From Butyrivibrio sp. X503 (GTDB taxonomy: Bacteria; Bacillota; Clostridia; Lachnospirales; Lachnospiraceae): a stretch of 64,000 nt of DNA. The stretch is taken from the NCBI RefSeq assembly GCF_003625475.1, contig NZ_RAIQ01000001.1:62001-126000 (forward strand). The letters run 5' to 3'. Below, one piece after another: positions 8,672 to 17,794 of this stretch. The notes beneath the pieces are model-generated. The model had not been told where the DNA came from. It saw nothing but the letters and a program-made list of their open reading frames with translations, and did no database searches. Position 1 is the first letter of the stretch. Each line of letters begins with the position of its first letter. Position numbers and translations under genes: made by a program.

Positions 8672-11134
8672 TTAATCCTGGAACTCGCTCCAGAAGCGGG
8701 ATATGACATTTTTGACCTCATTGGTCGAAACCGATCTGCATCCGTACCATTCTCTGGGGAAAAGCGCTCTGTAACTGCCTTGCATGAATCTGTCATCAAG
8801 AAGCGCAACTATTCCTTTGTCCTCTTCCGTTCTGATGACTCTTCCTGCTGCCTGAAGTACCTTGTTCATCCCCGGAAATCTGTAAGCATAGTCAAATCCG
8901 TCTACACCTCTTTGCTCAAAGAATTCCCTTATGATCTCTCGTTCGTTGCATACAAGCGGGATTCCGGTTCCCACAACAATAACTCCGATAAGACTGTCGT
9001 ATTTAAGATCTATTCCTTCGCTGAATATTCCGCCCATGACGCAGAAGCCGAGTATATTCTTATCTTCTTCAACCTCAATGTCCATGTTTATAACTTTTGA
9101 CAGATCAAGGTTGTTACCTTCTGAGAATCTGTCAAGGAATGATTCACGCGCATCCTCGCTCATATAGCTCTTTTGCACAACAATCTCGGATGTATCGGGA
9201 TCAAAGTATTCGCTCTCATATATATCGAGAACTTCGTCGAGAAACTGATGCGACGGAAAGAAAATAAGATAGTTTCCGCCCCTTGCGCTGACAATATTGT
9301 CTATGTACGAAGCTATTTTTCTGTATTGATCGTAGCTTCTCATGGAATATCTGCTCGTTACGTCTTTTCCGATAAAGAGCCCGAGGCGCCTCGGATCAAA
9401 CACCGATTTGGCGTACATCTCATAGTCTTCATCCGTTCCTCCGAGCAGCTTCTTGTAATAACGTATCGGAAGAAGCGTTGCGGAAAAGAGGATAGACGAG
9501 CGCCCTCTTGCCATGCACTCCGAAAGGTTCGTAGAAGGATCTATACAAGAAAGACGCACGATAAAGTCTCCCATTTCATTAAACTCACTGTAGATAACGT
9601 AGTTTTCGTCGACTTTATCATATATGGTAAGAAACCTTGAGATATCAAAATAAAACAGCAATATATCCTCTCTGCAAGGTCCTTCGGCATGATCTTCAAG
9701 ATATTCCGACATTATGCCCGAAAGCCTGTTGAGCGGATTTATAAAGCCGTCTATTCCCGTCAGTACCTTGCAACCGTCGCACTCTCTTTTAAGCGCCAAA
9801 AGAGCCTTGTTGCATTTATCGAGATGCCCCGCAATTCTGGGATGAAACTCTTTTATAATGCGCGAAAGCTCCAAAAAGCTCTCTTTTCTAAGAGAAGCAC
9901 TGTACATTTCTCTTCCTCTGTCGAGTAGGTTATGCGTCTCATCTACAAGGAAAACATAATCAGACTTAAGCCCGTCGGCAAAGAATCTCCTAAGATACAC
10001 AAAAGGATCGAATACGTAGTTGTAATCACAGATAACACCATCTGCCCAAAGGCTCATATCAAGAGACATCTCAAATGGGCAAACCTCGTGCTTATAGGCA
10101 TACTCAACTATCTTTTCACGGTCGAAATTATCCTCGTGGGTCAGAAGATCGTAGATTGCATCATTTATCCTGTCATAGTGACCGTTTGCATAGGGACAGG
10201 CTTCCGGATTACAGTTTCTCTCCCCTTCATCAAGGAAGCATATCTTATCCCTTGCGGTTATCGTAACCGTCTTAAATCTAAGCTTCTGAAGCTCTCTTAA
10301 AGTGTTAAAAGCCTCTTCCGCAACGGTTCTTGTTATTGTCTTTGCAGTCAGGTAAAAGAGCTTGCTGACCTTCTGTTCTCCCATTGCTTTTACGCTTGGG
10401 AATACCGTAGTTATGGTCTTTCCGGTGCCCGTCGGAGCCTCCAAAAAGAGCTTTTTACCATGAACGATAGTCCTGTAAACACCCGCCGCAAGGTCTTTTT
10501 GCCCCTCCCTGTAAGGGAAAGGAAATTGCACTGCCTTGATGGAAGCCGTTCTTGTCTGTTCCCACTCATATTCAAAATCAGACCACTTAAGGTATTTGTT
10601 TATCAGGTCATTGAACCATTTTATAATCTCATCAGCTGTATATGACCGGTTGAAGTATTTGATCTCTTCGGTGTCCATATTGCAGTAAGTCATCCTGACA
10701 TCCACGGACGGGCAGCCTCTCTGCATAAGATATATCGCAGCATAACATTTAGCCTGTGACAGGTGTACCGGCACAGGCTCTTTCATCTTGGCTAGGTCTC
10801 TGTATGTACCCTTTATCTCATCGATAAGGGGCATCTGTTTCTTTTTGCCCTCAAACATGGACTGTTGGGGATCAAAAGCGTTCTCATCATCAAAGTATTT
10901 ATCAAGGATTCCGTCCGCTCTTCCCTCGATAACAAGCTCGTATCTGCCTGTATTGTGGGTATATTTGAGAGGAACCTCGGCGTGATAATCCGCGCCCATG
11001 CTCTTTTGGATCATGCGGTGGATCCTTCCGCCCTCCTGCATGGCATCTGCAGAGACCTGATGTATTCTGTTGTCTATATTTCCGCTTCTTAAGATAAATT
11101 CCACAAGTCTGCGGACTGAAATCTGTATCACCAT
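8672..11134 (-). CDS. DinG/XPD-like DEAD2 helicase with N-terminal PD-(D/E)XK nuclease-like domain
   Basis: About 820 residues. The first roughly 220 residues hold a Cas4/RecB-like PD-(D/E)XK signature (EGRADGILD then IDEIKG). The helicase part follows: Walker A APTGTGKT, an iron-sulphur cysteine set (CFLDEGERNC-x3-ACPY), a DEAH-like box (LVDETHNLLD), FSATLLP, and a C-terminal AAGRVIRTEEDKG motif. Such proteins are 5'-3' DNA helicases in DNA repair. I prefer the ATG at 11134 with GGAGAG 10 bases upstream; an ATG at 11152 lies inside a hairpin. The ribosome site itself is in the 3' arm of that hairpin. Confidence 0.88.
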   Translation of the reverse strand: MVIQISVRRLVEFILRSGNIDNRIHQVSADAMQEGGRIHRMIQKSMGADYHAEVPLKYTHNTGRYELVIEGRADGILDKYFDDENAFDPQQSMFEGKKKQMPLIDEIKGTYRDLAKMKEPVPVHLSQAKCYAAIYLMQRGCPSVDVRMTYCNMDTEEIKYFNRSYTADEIIKWFNDLINKYLKWSDFEYEWEQTRTASIKAVQFPFPYREGQKDLAAGVYRTIVHGKKLFLEAPTGTGKTITTVFPSVKAMGEQKVSKLFYLTAKTITRTVAEEAFNTLRELQKLRFKTVTITARDKICFLDEGERNCNPEACPYANGHYDRINDAIYDLLTHEDNFDREKIVEYAYKHEVCPFEMSLDMSLWADGVICDYNYVFDPFVYLRRFFADGLKSDYVFLVDETHNLLDRGREMYSASLRKESFLELSRIIKEFHPRIAGHLDKCNKALLALKRECDGCKVLTGIDGFINPLNRLSGIMSEYLEDHAEGPCREDILLFYFDISRFLTIYDKVDENYVIYSEFNEMGDFIVRLSCIDPSTNLSECMARGRSSILFSATLLPIRYYKKLLGGTDEDYEMYAKSVFDPRRLGLFIGKDVTSRYSMRSYDQYRKIASYIDNIVSARGGNYLIFFPSHQFLDEVLDIYESEYFDPDTSEIVVQKSYMSEDARESFLDRFSEGNNLDLSKVINMDIEVEEDKNILGFCVMGGIFSEGIDLKYDSLIGVIVVGTGIPLVCNEREIIREFFEQRGVDGFDYAYRFPGMNKVLQAAGRVIRTEEDKGIVALLDDRFMQGSYRALFPREWYGCRSVSTNEVKNVISRFWSEFQD

Positions 11135-11139
11135 AAACG

Positions 11140-11180
11140 AAAAGCTCTCCATGGCATATTTTATACCATGGAGAGCTTTT
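11140..11180 (-). terminator. 15-bp perfect hairpin overlapping the helicase start
   Basis: AAAAGCTCTCCATGG and its exact complement flank an 11-base loop. It sits 80 bases after the HPr-like gene, so it may end that transcript, but the following bases (CGTTTATGG on the minus strand) are a weak T-run. The 3' arm holds GGAGAG, the likely ribosome site of the helicase gene, so the hairpin may also limit its translation. Confidence 0.55.
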
Positions 11181-11260
11181 CTACCACAATGAACAATTAT
11201 TTCTTTACTTCCTGGTACTGTCCGGCACGCGAACGGTTACCTTTGTACTGCTTATATGAA

Positions 11261-11500
11261 TCAGCTGGCAATTGAAAGAGTATTAAGATAGTTCTCAAAC
11301 TCCTTATCATAGCCGCTGTATTCAACAGTTAAAGTTTGTGTAAGATCCAATCCGAAAACTCCAAGGATCGATTTAGCATCAACAACATATCTGTTATAGT
11401 ATATATCTACGTCGAAGTCACATTTTGTTGCTGCGTTGACAAATTCCTTGACCTGGCTGGGTCTAAGCACGATATTCTTTTTTATCAGCTGTCTCAACAC
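11261..11500 (-). CDS. Degenerate HPr-family protein without the phospho-histidine
   Basis: 79 residues with an HPr-like pattern, including DAKSILGVFGLDL, which fits the Ser46 region (KSIMGVMSL in true HPr). The motif that carries His15 in HPr (GLHARP) reads NIVLRPS here, so the phosphorylatable histidine is missing. It therefore cannot be an ordinary phosphotransferase carrier; the Ser46-like position is kept, so a regulatory role is possible (inference). GTG at 11500 is the best start, with AAAGGAAG 8 bases upstream; a longer ATG form at 11527 has no ribosome site. It has its own promoter. Confidence 0.75.
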   Translation of the reverse strand: MLRQLIKKNIVLRPSQVKEFVNAATKCDFDVDIYYNRYVVDAKSILGVFGLDLTQTLTVEYSGYDKEFENYLNTLSIAS

Positions 11501-11554
11501 AATCGTCACTTCCTTTCTTATTTGCAAAAGAAAACTACATCTAAAACTTATAAG

Positions 11555-11583
11555 ACTATACCTTGTGTCGGCCGATTTGTAAA
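11555..11583 (-). promoter_or_regulatory. Promoter of the HPr-like gene
   Basis: On the minus strand TTTACA (11578-11583) and TATAGT (11555-11560) are separated by exactly 17 bases, a good vegetative sigma-A promoter. Transcription would start about 45 bases upstream of the GTG start. Confidence 0.65.
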
Positions 11584-11702
11584 TGGAAAAAAGTGACTAT
11601 ATGTTGAAAAAATTGTGAATTTTATGTGTTCAAAACCGTTAATCCTTACCGTTGAGCCATCTTAGCCCGCTCGTGTAGCGGAATTGCACACATTTATCAT
11701 CA

Positions 11703-13031
11703 TTATGTCAAATATTTATCATACTTGCTCATGTCTCCATGTGATAGAGTCGCAACAACTTTTATTCCTTCGGGAAGGTATTCCGTGTTTTTTACAACAC
11801 CTCTTTCGGTGAGCATACTGATCGTTCCGCCTTCGGAATAAGGAAAAAGAAGCTCACATTCAGTTTCTTTTTCGCCAAGTTTCTTTTCTATAAGGCTTAC
11901 AAGCTCTTCAAGACTGTCATCGTCCTTGGCACAAATGTATATTCTGTCATCCATCGCTCTTGGAACATCCATAACAAGCATGTTTTCTTCCTCTTGCTGT
12001 TGCCTTACGATATCCGACTTATTAAACACATATATAACCGGAATGTCGCCTGCGCCTATTTCGGAGAGAGTTTTACCTGTTATCTCCATATGGTATCTGT
12101 ACTCGGGATCCGAGAAATCGATGACCTGCAACAGTACATCTGCGTATTTAGCCTCTTCAAGCGTCGATTTAAAGGCTTTTACGAGTGCGTGCGGAAGCTC
12201 ACTTATAAATCCTACGGTATCAGTCAAAAGAAATGGTCTGTGCCCGGGAGCTTCTATCTTTCTTACAGAAGTATCGAGGGTCGCAAAGAGCATATCTTTC
12301 TCAAGCACAGTTTTGTCGGTATCGCTTTCGCCTCCGTAAAGCCTTAAGAGATTGTTCATGATCGTGGACTTGCCCGCATTGGTATATCCGACAAGCGAAA
12401 CTCTTCCGATCGGTGAGCTAAGCCTTCTGTTTCTCTGCGTGTTGCGCTCTCTTTCCACATTCTCAAGCTCTCTTCTAAGCTCGCTCATTCGATGCTCGAT
12501 GCGTCTTCTGTCAAGCTCAAGCTGTTTCTCGCCGGAACCTTTGTTGGAAAGTCTTCCGCTTCCGCCGCCCTGTCTTGAAAGGGTCTTTCCCATTCCGACC
12601 AGTCTCGGCAACATATACTGAAGCTGAGCGGATTCAACCTGAAGCCTTGCCTCTCTTGTTTTTGCTCTTTTGGCAAATATTTGTAAGATAAGGCCCGTTC
12701 TGTCTATAACCTCGGTATCCAGGATCTTCTCTAGGTTTCTGACCTGCATGGGCGAGAGCGAATCGTTGAAGATGATGATACTTACATCAAGGATATCCAG
12801 CGCGGCCGCTATCTCCTGCACCTTTCCGCTTCCGATGTACGTGCTGTTGTCGGGCGAATTCAGAGACTGTGTCACAACTGACGCAACCTCGATATCTATC
12901 GCCTTAGTCAGCTCTTTTAACTCATCCATCGAGCGCTCAAACTCGTCATCGCTCTTGTCTGTATTAAGGCCGACGAGAATGGCTCTTACCGTATCTATTT
13001 TTTGTATGTTTTCGTATAGTTCGTTTTTCAT
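11703..13031 (-). CDS. hflX: GTPase HflX
   Basis: 442 residues, the usual length. The N-terminal HflX domain has the glycine-rich Q-G-G-G-S-G-R segment near 160, followed by a coiled helical linker rich in Arg and Glu, then the G domain with G1 GYTNAGKST, G3 DTVGF and G4 NKSD. HflX binds the 50S subunit and splits stalled or stress-hibernating ribosomes. No clear Shine-Dalgarno precedes the ATG at 13031, but the protein start fits the family. It stands alone, upstream of the HPr-like gene on the same strand, which has its own promoter. Confidence 0.95.
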   Translation of the reverse strand: MKNELYENIQKIDTVRAILVGLNTDKSDDEFERSMDELKELTKAIDIEVASVVTQSLNSPDNSTYIGSGKVQEIAAALDILDVSIIIFNDSLSPMQVRNLEKILDTEVIDRTGLILQIFAKRAKTREARLQVESAQLQYMLPRLVGMGKTLSRQGGGSGRLSNKGSGEKQLELDRRRIEHRMSELRRELENVERERNTQRNRRLSSPIGRVSLVGYTNAGKSTIMNNLLRLYGGESDTDKTVLEKDMLFATLDTSVRKIEAPGHRPFLLTDTVGFISELPHALVKAFKSTLEEAKYADVLLQVIDFSDPEYRYHMEITGKTLSEIGAGDIPVIYVFNKSDIVRQQQEEENMLVMDVPRAMDDRIYICAKDDDSLEELVSLIEKKLGEKETECELLFPYSEGGTISMLTERGVVKNTEYLPEGIKVVATLSHGDMSKYDKYLT

Positions 13032-13088
13032 ATATTTTCTTAGGTTATAGTAATATTACGATCACAGATTAATCAATATGAATCTCTT

Positions 13089-13625
13089 TTACTTTTCACA
13101 TATAACATATTCACCGTTTTCATAGCCTGCCGCCTTTCCTTGGATCATGAAGCCTCTCTTTTTCATTTCAGATAAAAGAGTGATCATAAAAAAACCATGA
13201 GAAACTACTGCGCAGTCTTCGTTTTTCACAATGATATCATCTATAAACTTGTTTGCTCTTATTACAGTATCTTTCTTGCCTTCTTTCGGCCTTTCGCTGT
13301 TAAAAAGCCATTGAAGTCTGGATGAAATTTTCCAAAATGCCAAAGGCAGTCTCTTGTTTGTTTTTATACTTGAAGATAGCGGAACTTCATCAAGGAGCTC
13401 AGTTGAAATGTATTCTTTATCTCCGAAAATATCTCTGGCAGTTGCAAGAGTTCTGGATAAAGAGCTTACATAATAAGACTTATAATCTCCGGTGGGAACA
13501 TTATATTCCATCAGTAAAATCGGTGCTTCATCATACTTTTTTACATCTTGATCAAATTCCTCGGAGTTGCACCGCCGGTTCATTTTATAATCAACCACTC
13601 CGTGTCTGATAATTACAACCTTCAT
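13089..13625 (-). CDS. Histidine phosphatase family protein
   Basis: 178 residues of the phosphoglycerate-mutase-like superfamily. The catalytic RHG is at residues 7-9 (VVIIRHGVVD), a second conserved arginine falls in SSLSRTLATA, and the second histidine in AVVSHGFFM. Small cytoplasmic phosphatases of this sort act on varied phosphoesters, so the substrate cannot be told. The start at 13625 has GGGGAGAG 5 bases upstream. The acetyltransferase gene lies 34 bases upstream on the same strand and the two may be co-transcribed. Confidence 0.85.
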   Translation of the reverse strand: MKVVIIRHGVVDYKMNRRCNSEEFDQDVKKYDEAPILLMEYNVPTGDYKSYYVSSLSRTLATARDIFGDKEYISTELLDEVPLSSSIKTNKRLPLAFWKISSRLQWLFNSERPKEGKKDTVIRANKFIDDIIVKNEDCAVVSHGFFMITLLSEMKKRGFMIQGKAAGYENGEYVICEK

Positions 13626-13659
13626 TTTCTCTCCCCTTCATAGCTGTCCTAATTGATTA

Positions 13660-14079
13660 TTATGTATAGATCAACTTCCTAAGCGCCGGGCCCGCATTTT
13701 CATCGGGAAGCGCTTCAAAACCAAGCTTTTTATAAAAGCCGTCTTTTCCCTTGGCAGCGATGAGCTGAATGCTGAGTCTCGCGCCCTCAGGAGCATTGTT
13801 CTGTATCAGCTCAACAAGCTTATTAACTATGCTTGCGCCTATGTGATTTCCCTGATATTCGGGTCTAACCGTGACATCAACAATCGTGCAGTACATGCCG
13901 TCTCCGACAACGCTCCCCATGCCTACGGCCTTTTCGCCGTCTTTTGCTATTATAAAGTAATCTCTTTTATCCAAAGCTTTCTGAGACTGCTCGGGACAGA
14001 AGTTTTTAAAATCCACAGAAGCTCTGAGATCGTAATATGTTTCCAGATCAGGTTTCTCTTCGCAGTATCTTATTTCCAT
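13660..14079 (-). CDS. GNAT-family N-acetyltransferase
   Basis: 139 residues, a typical single-domain GNAT. Motif A with the acetyl-CoA pyrophosphate loop is VRPEYQGNHIGASI near residue 95, and motif B ends in FYKKLGFEALPDE. It moves an acetyl group from acetyl-CoA to an amine; the acceptor is not predictable. No membrane segment or partner domain is present. It lies between a transporter operon terminator and the histidine phosphatase gene. Confidence 0.88.
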   Translation of the reverse strand: MEIRYCEEKPDLETYYDLRASVDFKNFCPEQSQKALDKRDYFIIAKDGEKAVGMGSVVGDGMYCTIVDVTVRPEYQGNHIGASIVNKLVELIQNNAPEGARLSIQLIAAKGKDGFYKKLGFEALPDENAGPALRKLIYT

Positions 14080-14149
14080 AGTTATCCTCTTTCTCTCGGA
14101 CTATTGTTGTAATTTAACATTATAAGCACCGAAGCCTGCGCATACAAGT

Positions 14150-14191
14150 AAAAAAGCACCGGAAGCGGGAAAATATCCCGTTTTCGATGCT
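14150..14191 (-). terminator. Terminator of the ABC exporter operon
   Basis: On the minus strand an imperfect stem (AGCATCG/CGGTGCT around an inner CGGG/CCCG) is followed by six T. It lies just after the stop of the second exporter gene and before the acetyltransferase gene. Confidence 0.75.
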
Positions 14192-14214
14192 CTTAAAGCT
14201 AATTCATATAAATA

Positions 14215-15963
14215 TCAAGATGCCTGCAGTGAGACCATATGGGCATAGGTGCCCTTTTTGTCCATGAGCTCAGCGTGGGTGCCTCGCTCAACGATCTCGC
14301 CGTCTGAAACAACAAGGATCTGGTCCGCGTCGGCGATAGTCTTGAGTCTGTGAGCAATTACAAGAAGAGTCTTGTTCTTGCACAGCTCTGAGATAGCTTC
14401 CTGGATAGCGCGCTCATTGTCTGCATCGACGCTGGCTGTTGCCTCGTCCAGAATAACGATAGGCGTATCCTTAAGGATACATCTTGCAATCGATATCCTC
14501 TGCTTCTCACCGCCTGAAAGGGAAGCTCCGCCCTCACCGATCACAGTGTCAAAGCCGTCGGGAAGCTGCATTATAAAGTCATAACATCTTGCTTTCTTGG
14601 CTGCTTCCTCAACTTCCTCTCTGGTAGCGTCGGGTCTTGCAATGGCAATATTGTTGTAAACGGTATCCTGGAACAGATACACTCTCTGGAATACCATACT
14701 GATGCTGTCCATAAGGCTTCCGAGAGATACATCTCTTATATCCTCTCCCCTAACGCGAATATGGCCGTCTTTGATGTCCCAAAATCTAGCAAGAAGGGAT
14801 GCTATCGTTGACTTACCGCCACCGGAAGGACCTACAAGCGCAGTCATTTCGCCCGCCTTTATCTTGAAGGAAACATCCTTAAGGACATCTTTTTGTGTAT
14901 AGCCAAAGCTTACATTATCATACTCGATCTCGCTTACATCGCCGGCGAGGTCAACAGAGCCAGAATTTCCCGCAGCCGGAAGCTCTTTTGTCCCAAGGTC
15001 CTTAAGTTCCTCGGCAGCGAACACCTCATCGATCCTGTCGAGACTGGCAGAGGTAACTGTGAGCCTTGGCATGTGACCGTAGTAAGCCTTGATGGAAATA
15101 AAGAGGTCAAATAGGAAGAACACCATTCCCACCATGTACTCAGGTGTGAAGATCCCTATGCTGTACAGATATCCCGAAAGTGCCAGCATTATTGAGGTTC
15201 CGATTCCATAAGTGAGATAAAGAGCTCTCGCGCAGGGACTGTAGGCCTTTTCAAAGCCGATAGCCTCCCTGCAGCTTGTTTCAAACTCATCGGTAAGTCT
15301 CTTAGACTTCTCTCCAAGCAGGTTGTATGTCTTGATGATCCCGATTCCCTCAGCAAAATCAATCACTTCATCAGTAAGATCCTCGCTGACCTCCTGCTTG
15401 ACTACGGAGTGCTTCATAGATGTCCTTAACATGTAATTGCCCACAATGAGGAACGCACCAACGATGATAAGAGCCATGATACCCATCCTGTAGTCCATTA
15501 CAAACATCATCACCACCATCAGTCCCTGAGAGATCATGAATGAAACGATCTCAGCAAGAACACCCATGCAGTTCTCCTCGATAAATAACATATCCGTTGA
15601 GAGAACAGAGCTGATCTTACCGATGTTGCCCTCCGTAAAATAGCCCATAGGGAGCTTACGAAGGTGGTCACCCAACTTCAAGCGGATATCCGCAAACACC
15701 ATGTAGCCTGCTGCCGACATCAACATATTGGTTATATACTCGAACACTCCCTGAAGAGCCAGGCAAGCCAAAAGAGCAAGGCCGTAGTAAATGCACTTAT
15801 CCTTGGTCATTGTATTTTGCATGAAAGAGCTGATGGCCAAATAACACAGTATCAAAGGTGCCTTCATCATAACGCCCTTGATGAAAGATGTTATATATGA
15901 AGCCCTTATTCTTCCTTTAAATCTACCGGTAATACCTATAATCCTTTGAAGTATCTTAAACAT
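14215..15963 (-). CDS. ABC exporter half-transporter (permease-ATPase fusion), second subunit
   Basis: 582 residues: about six membrane helices (1-320) followed by an ATPase domain with Walker A GPSGGGKST, signature LSGGEKQR, Walker B IVILDEATASVD and the H-loop IAHR. All catalytic motifs are intact. It starts 4 bases after the stop of the first half-transporter, with GGAGG about 10 bases before the ATG, so the two should form a heterodimeric exporter of the drug or peptide class. The adjacent TetR regulator suggests drug-induced efflux, but the cargo is unknown. Confidence 0.92.
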   Translation of the reverse strand: MFKILQRIIGITGRFKGRIRASYITSFIKGVMMKAPLILCYLAISSFMQNTMTKDKCIYYGLALLACLALQGVFEYITNMLMSAAGYMVFADIRLKLGDHLRKLPMGYFTEGNIGKISSVLSTDMLFIEENCMGVLAEIVSFMISQGLMVVMMFVMDYRMGIMALIIVGAFLIVGNYMLRTSMKHSVVKQEVSEDLTDEVIDFAEGIGIIKTYNLLGEKSKRLTDEFETSCREAIGFEKAYSPCARALYLTYGIGTSIMLALSGYLYSIGIFTPEYMVGMVFFLFDLFISIKAYYGHMPRLTVTSASLDRIDEVFAAEELKDLGTKELPAAGNSGSVDLAGDVSEIEYDNVSFGYTQKDVLKDVSFKIKAGEMTALVGPSGGGKSTIASLLARFWDIKDGHIRVRGEDIRDVSLGSLMDSISMVFQRVYLFQDTVYNNIAIARPDATREEVEEAAKKARCYDFIMQLPDGFDTVIGEGGASLSGGEKQRISIARCILKDTPIVILDEATASVDADNERAIQEAISELCKNKTLLVIAHRLKTIADADQILVVSDGEIVERGTHAELMDKKGTYAHMVSLQAS

Positions 15964-15967
15964 GAGA

Positions 15968-17701
15968 TCATGCCTCCTTTATCTTCCATAAGCTGGCGCT
16001 GACAGACGCATCCCAGAACTTCTTGTACTCGGGACAGGTTGTAAGGAGATTGTCGTGGGTATCCGCCGCGATACACTCTCCTTCCTTCATAACACAGATC
16101 TTGTCCGCATTCTTTACGGTGGACAATCTGTGCGCGATAACAAGAACCGTCTTGTCCTTGATGATCTCGTCTATGGCAGCGTTTAACTTGTCCTCGTTCT
16201 CCGGATCCATGAAGGCTGTTGCCTCATCAAGAACAATAATAGGAGCATCCTTAAGGATTGCTCTTGCAAGAGAGATCCTCTGCCTCTCACCACCCGAGAG
16301 CTGCTTACCGCCGTCGCCGGCCTGGGTTTCAATACCGTCCGGAAGTCTTTCAAGGAACTCATCACACTGAGCCCTTCTAGCGGCTTCAAGCACCTGCTCT
16401 CTGGTAGCGCTGGGTTTGCCGATAAGAATGTTCTCATAAAGAGATGTATTAAAAAGAAATTGCTCCTGCGAAACATAAGACACCTGATCGTTCAGGGCTT
16501 CGATGGTCATGTCCGTGATATCCTGACCGCCTATCTTTATGGATCCACCGTCCAGGTCGTAGTAGTGAACAAGTAGCTTTGCAAGTGTTGACTTCCCGCT
16601 TCCCGACTCACCTACAAGCGCAGTGGTCGTACCCTGCTTAAGCTCAAGGTTCACACCGTGAAGCACCTCAGTATCCTCATATGCAAATCTGACATTCTCA
16701 AAAGAGATATCTGTATTTGCACCCTTGAAGCCATTCTTTCCTTCCTTGAGAGGCGGACGCTCCAAGAGCTTTTCAAGCTCATCGATCTTGTACTCAAGCT
16801 GAGGGAACTTGCCCGCAAAGTTAAGTGCTTTCAGGAAGGCAGGTCCAACAGAGAAAGACATGCACATAACAAGCACAAGCTTATCAAGCGTAAGCGCTCC
16901 CGAAAGGATCATTAATGAACCTACAGGAAGCATGAAAAGAACGATACAAGGCATTACGCTTGAATACGTCGCCATCCAGGGCCAGCATACCTTGTACCAC
17001 TTGATGGTAAAGTCACGATAGTTCCTTACAACATCGCCGAACTTCTTGTAAGAATCCCCGTCCTTATTAAATACCTTCACAACCTCCATACCGTTGACGT
17101 ACTCAACGATAGTGTTGTTCATGTGAGCAGCTGACTCATAATAGTCATTCATCATGGTAAATCCGGCCTTCATCATAATGCACATGGCAACAGCGCCCAC
17201 AACAAGCGGGATAAGCGAAAGAAGTCCCAACCTGAAATCAAGCACAAACATGATCACAAGGATCAGAACAGGAATGACAATATTGGCAATTCCCTCGGGA
17301 ACCGCATGTGCCAAAAGAAGCTCCACCTGATCGATATCGTCGGTAAAAACCTTCTTGATACGGCCTGTTCCCAGCTCTGCGATATTTCCAAGAGACTGCT
17401 TCTCAAGCTTACCCTGTAAAGAGATACGGATATTCTTTAGAGTGTTATATGCACTCACATGGGAAAACTCCAGTCCTTGAACATAACTAAAGGAGTATAG
17501 GATCTCACAGATCGCAACACCCAAGACTCTCATCATCACAAATGATAAGCTCACACTCTCCCCTCTTGTTAGTGGCGCTATTATCTGATAAAGGAATAAA
17601 TACGGCACAACACTTGCCAAAATTCCAAAGGACATCATAATAGCGGCCCAAACTGTGTACTTCTTGTACTCTCCGATGTACGGAGCCACTTTTTTAAACA
17701 T
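15968..17701 (-). CDS. ABC exporter half-transporter (permease-ATPase fusion), first subunit
   Basis: 577 residues from the ATG at 17701, which has AAGGAGG nearby; an ATG at 17725 lies upstream of that site and is unlikely. About six membrane helices, then an ATPase domain with Walker A GESGSGKST, signature LSGGERQR, Walker B IIVLDEATAFMD and IAHR. It pairs with the following gene (4-base gap). The TetR gene ends 93 bases upstream, and a GTTAGC/GCTAAC inverted repeat sits in that gap, next to the ribosome site, so control may act on this segment directly. Confidence 0.92.
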   Translation of the reverse strand: MFKKVAPYIGEYKKYTVWAAIMMSFGILASVVPYLFLYQIIAPLTRGESVSLSFVMMRVLGVAICEILYSFSYVQGLEFSHVSAYNTLKNIRISLQGKLEKQSLGNIAELGTGRIKKVFTDDIDQVELLLAHAVPEGIANIVIPVLILVIMFVLDFRLGLLSLIPLVVGAVAMCIMMKAGFTMMNDYYESAAHMNNTIVEYVNGMEVVKVFNKDGDSYKKFGDVVRNYRDFTIKWYKVCWPWMATYSSVMPCIVLFMLPVGSLMILSGALTLDKLVLVMCMSFSVGPAFLKALNFAGKFPQLEYKIDELEKLLERPPLKEGKNGFKGANTDISFENVRFAYEDTEVLHGVNLELKQGTTTALVGESGSGKSTLAKLLVHYYDLDGGSIKIGGQDITDMTIEALNDQVSYVSQEQFLFNTSLYENILIGKPSATREQVLEAARRAQCDEFLERLPDGIETQAGDGGKQLSGGERQRISLARAILKDAPIIVLDEATAFMDPENEDKLNAAIDEIIKDKTVLVIAHRLSTVKNADKICVMKEGECIAADTHDNLLTTCPEYKKFWDASVSASLWKIKEA

Positions 17702-17717
17702 CTTAGCCTCCTCCTTG

Positions 17718-17733
17718 GTTAGCAACCGCTAAC
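17718..17733. promoter_or_regulatory. Inverted repeat GTTAGC-N4-GCTAAC before the ABC exporter genes
   Basis: A perfect 6-base dyad with spacer AACC lies about 17 bases upstream of the exporter start. A site with the same half-sites (spacer AATT) is found at 63695-63710 beside another exporter and TetR gene. A weak promoter (TTGAGC, 17 bases, TAAAAA) lies just upstream on the minus strand, so the dyad would fall in the early transcribed region, where a repressor could block it. Confidence 0.6.
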
Positions 17734-17794
17734 ACATGATCTATTTTTAAGCCGCCTGAAAAGACGGCTCAAAATCAACTTTATTCAAAAGAAA

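Noticed and set aside
11640-11702. tRNA-like sequence before the hflX stop
   Set aside because: A short stem (GCCCGCTCG...) is seen, but no cloverleaf or T-loop GTTCRA can be drawn.
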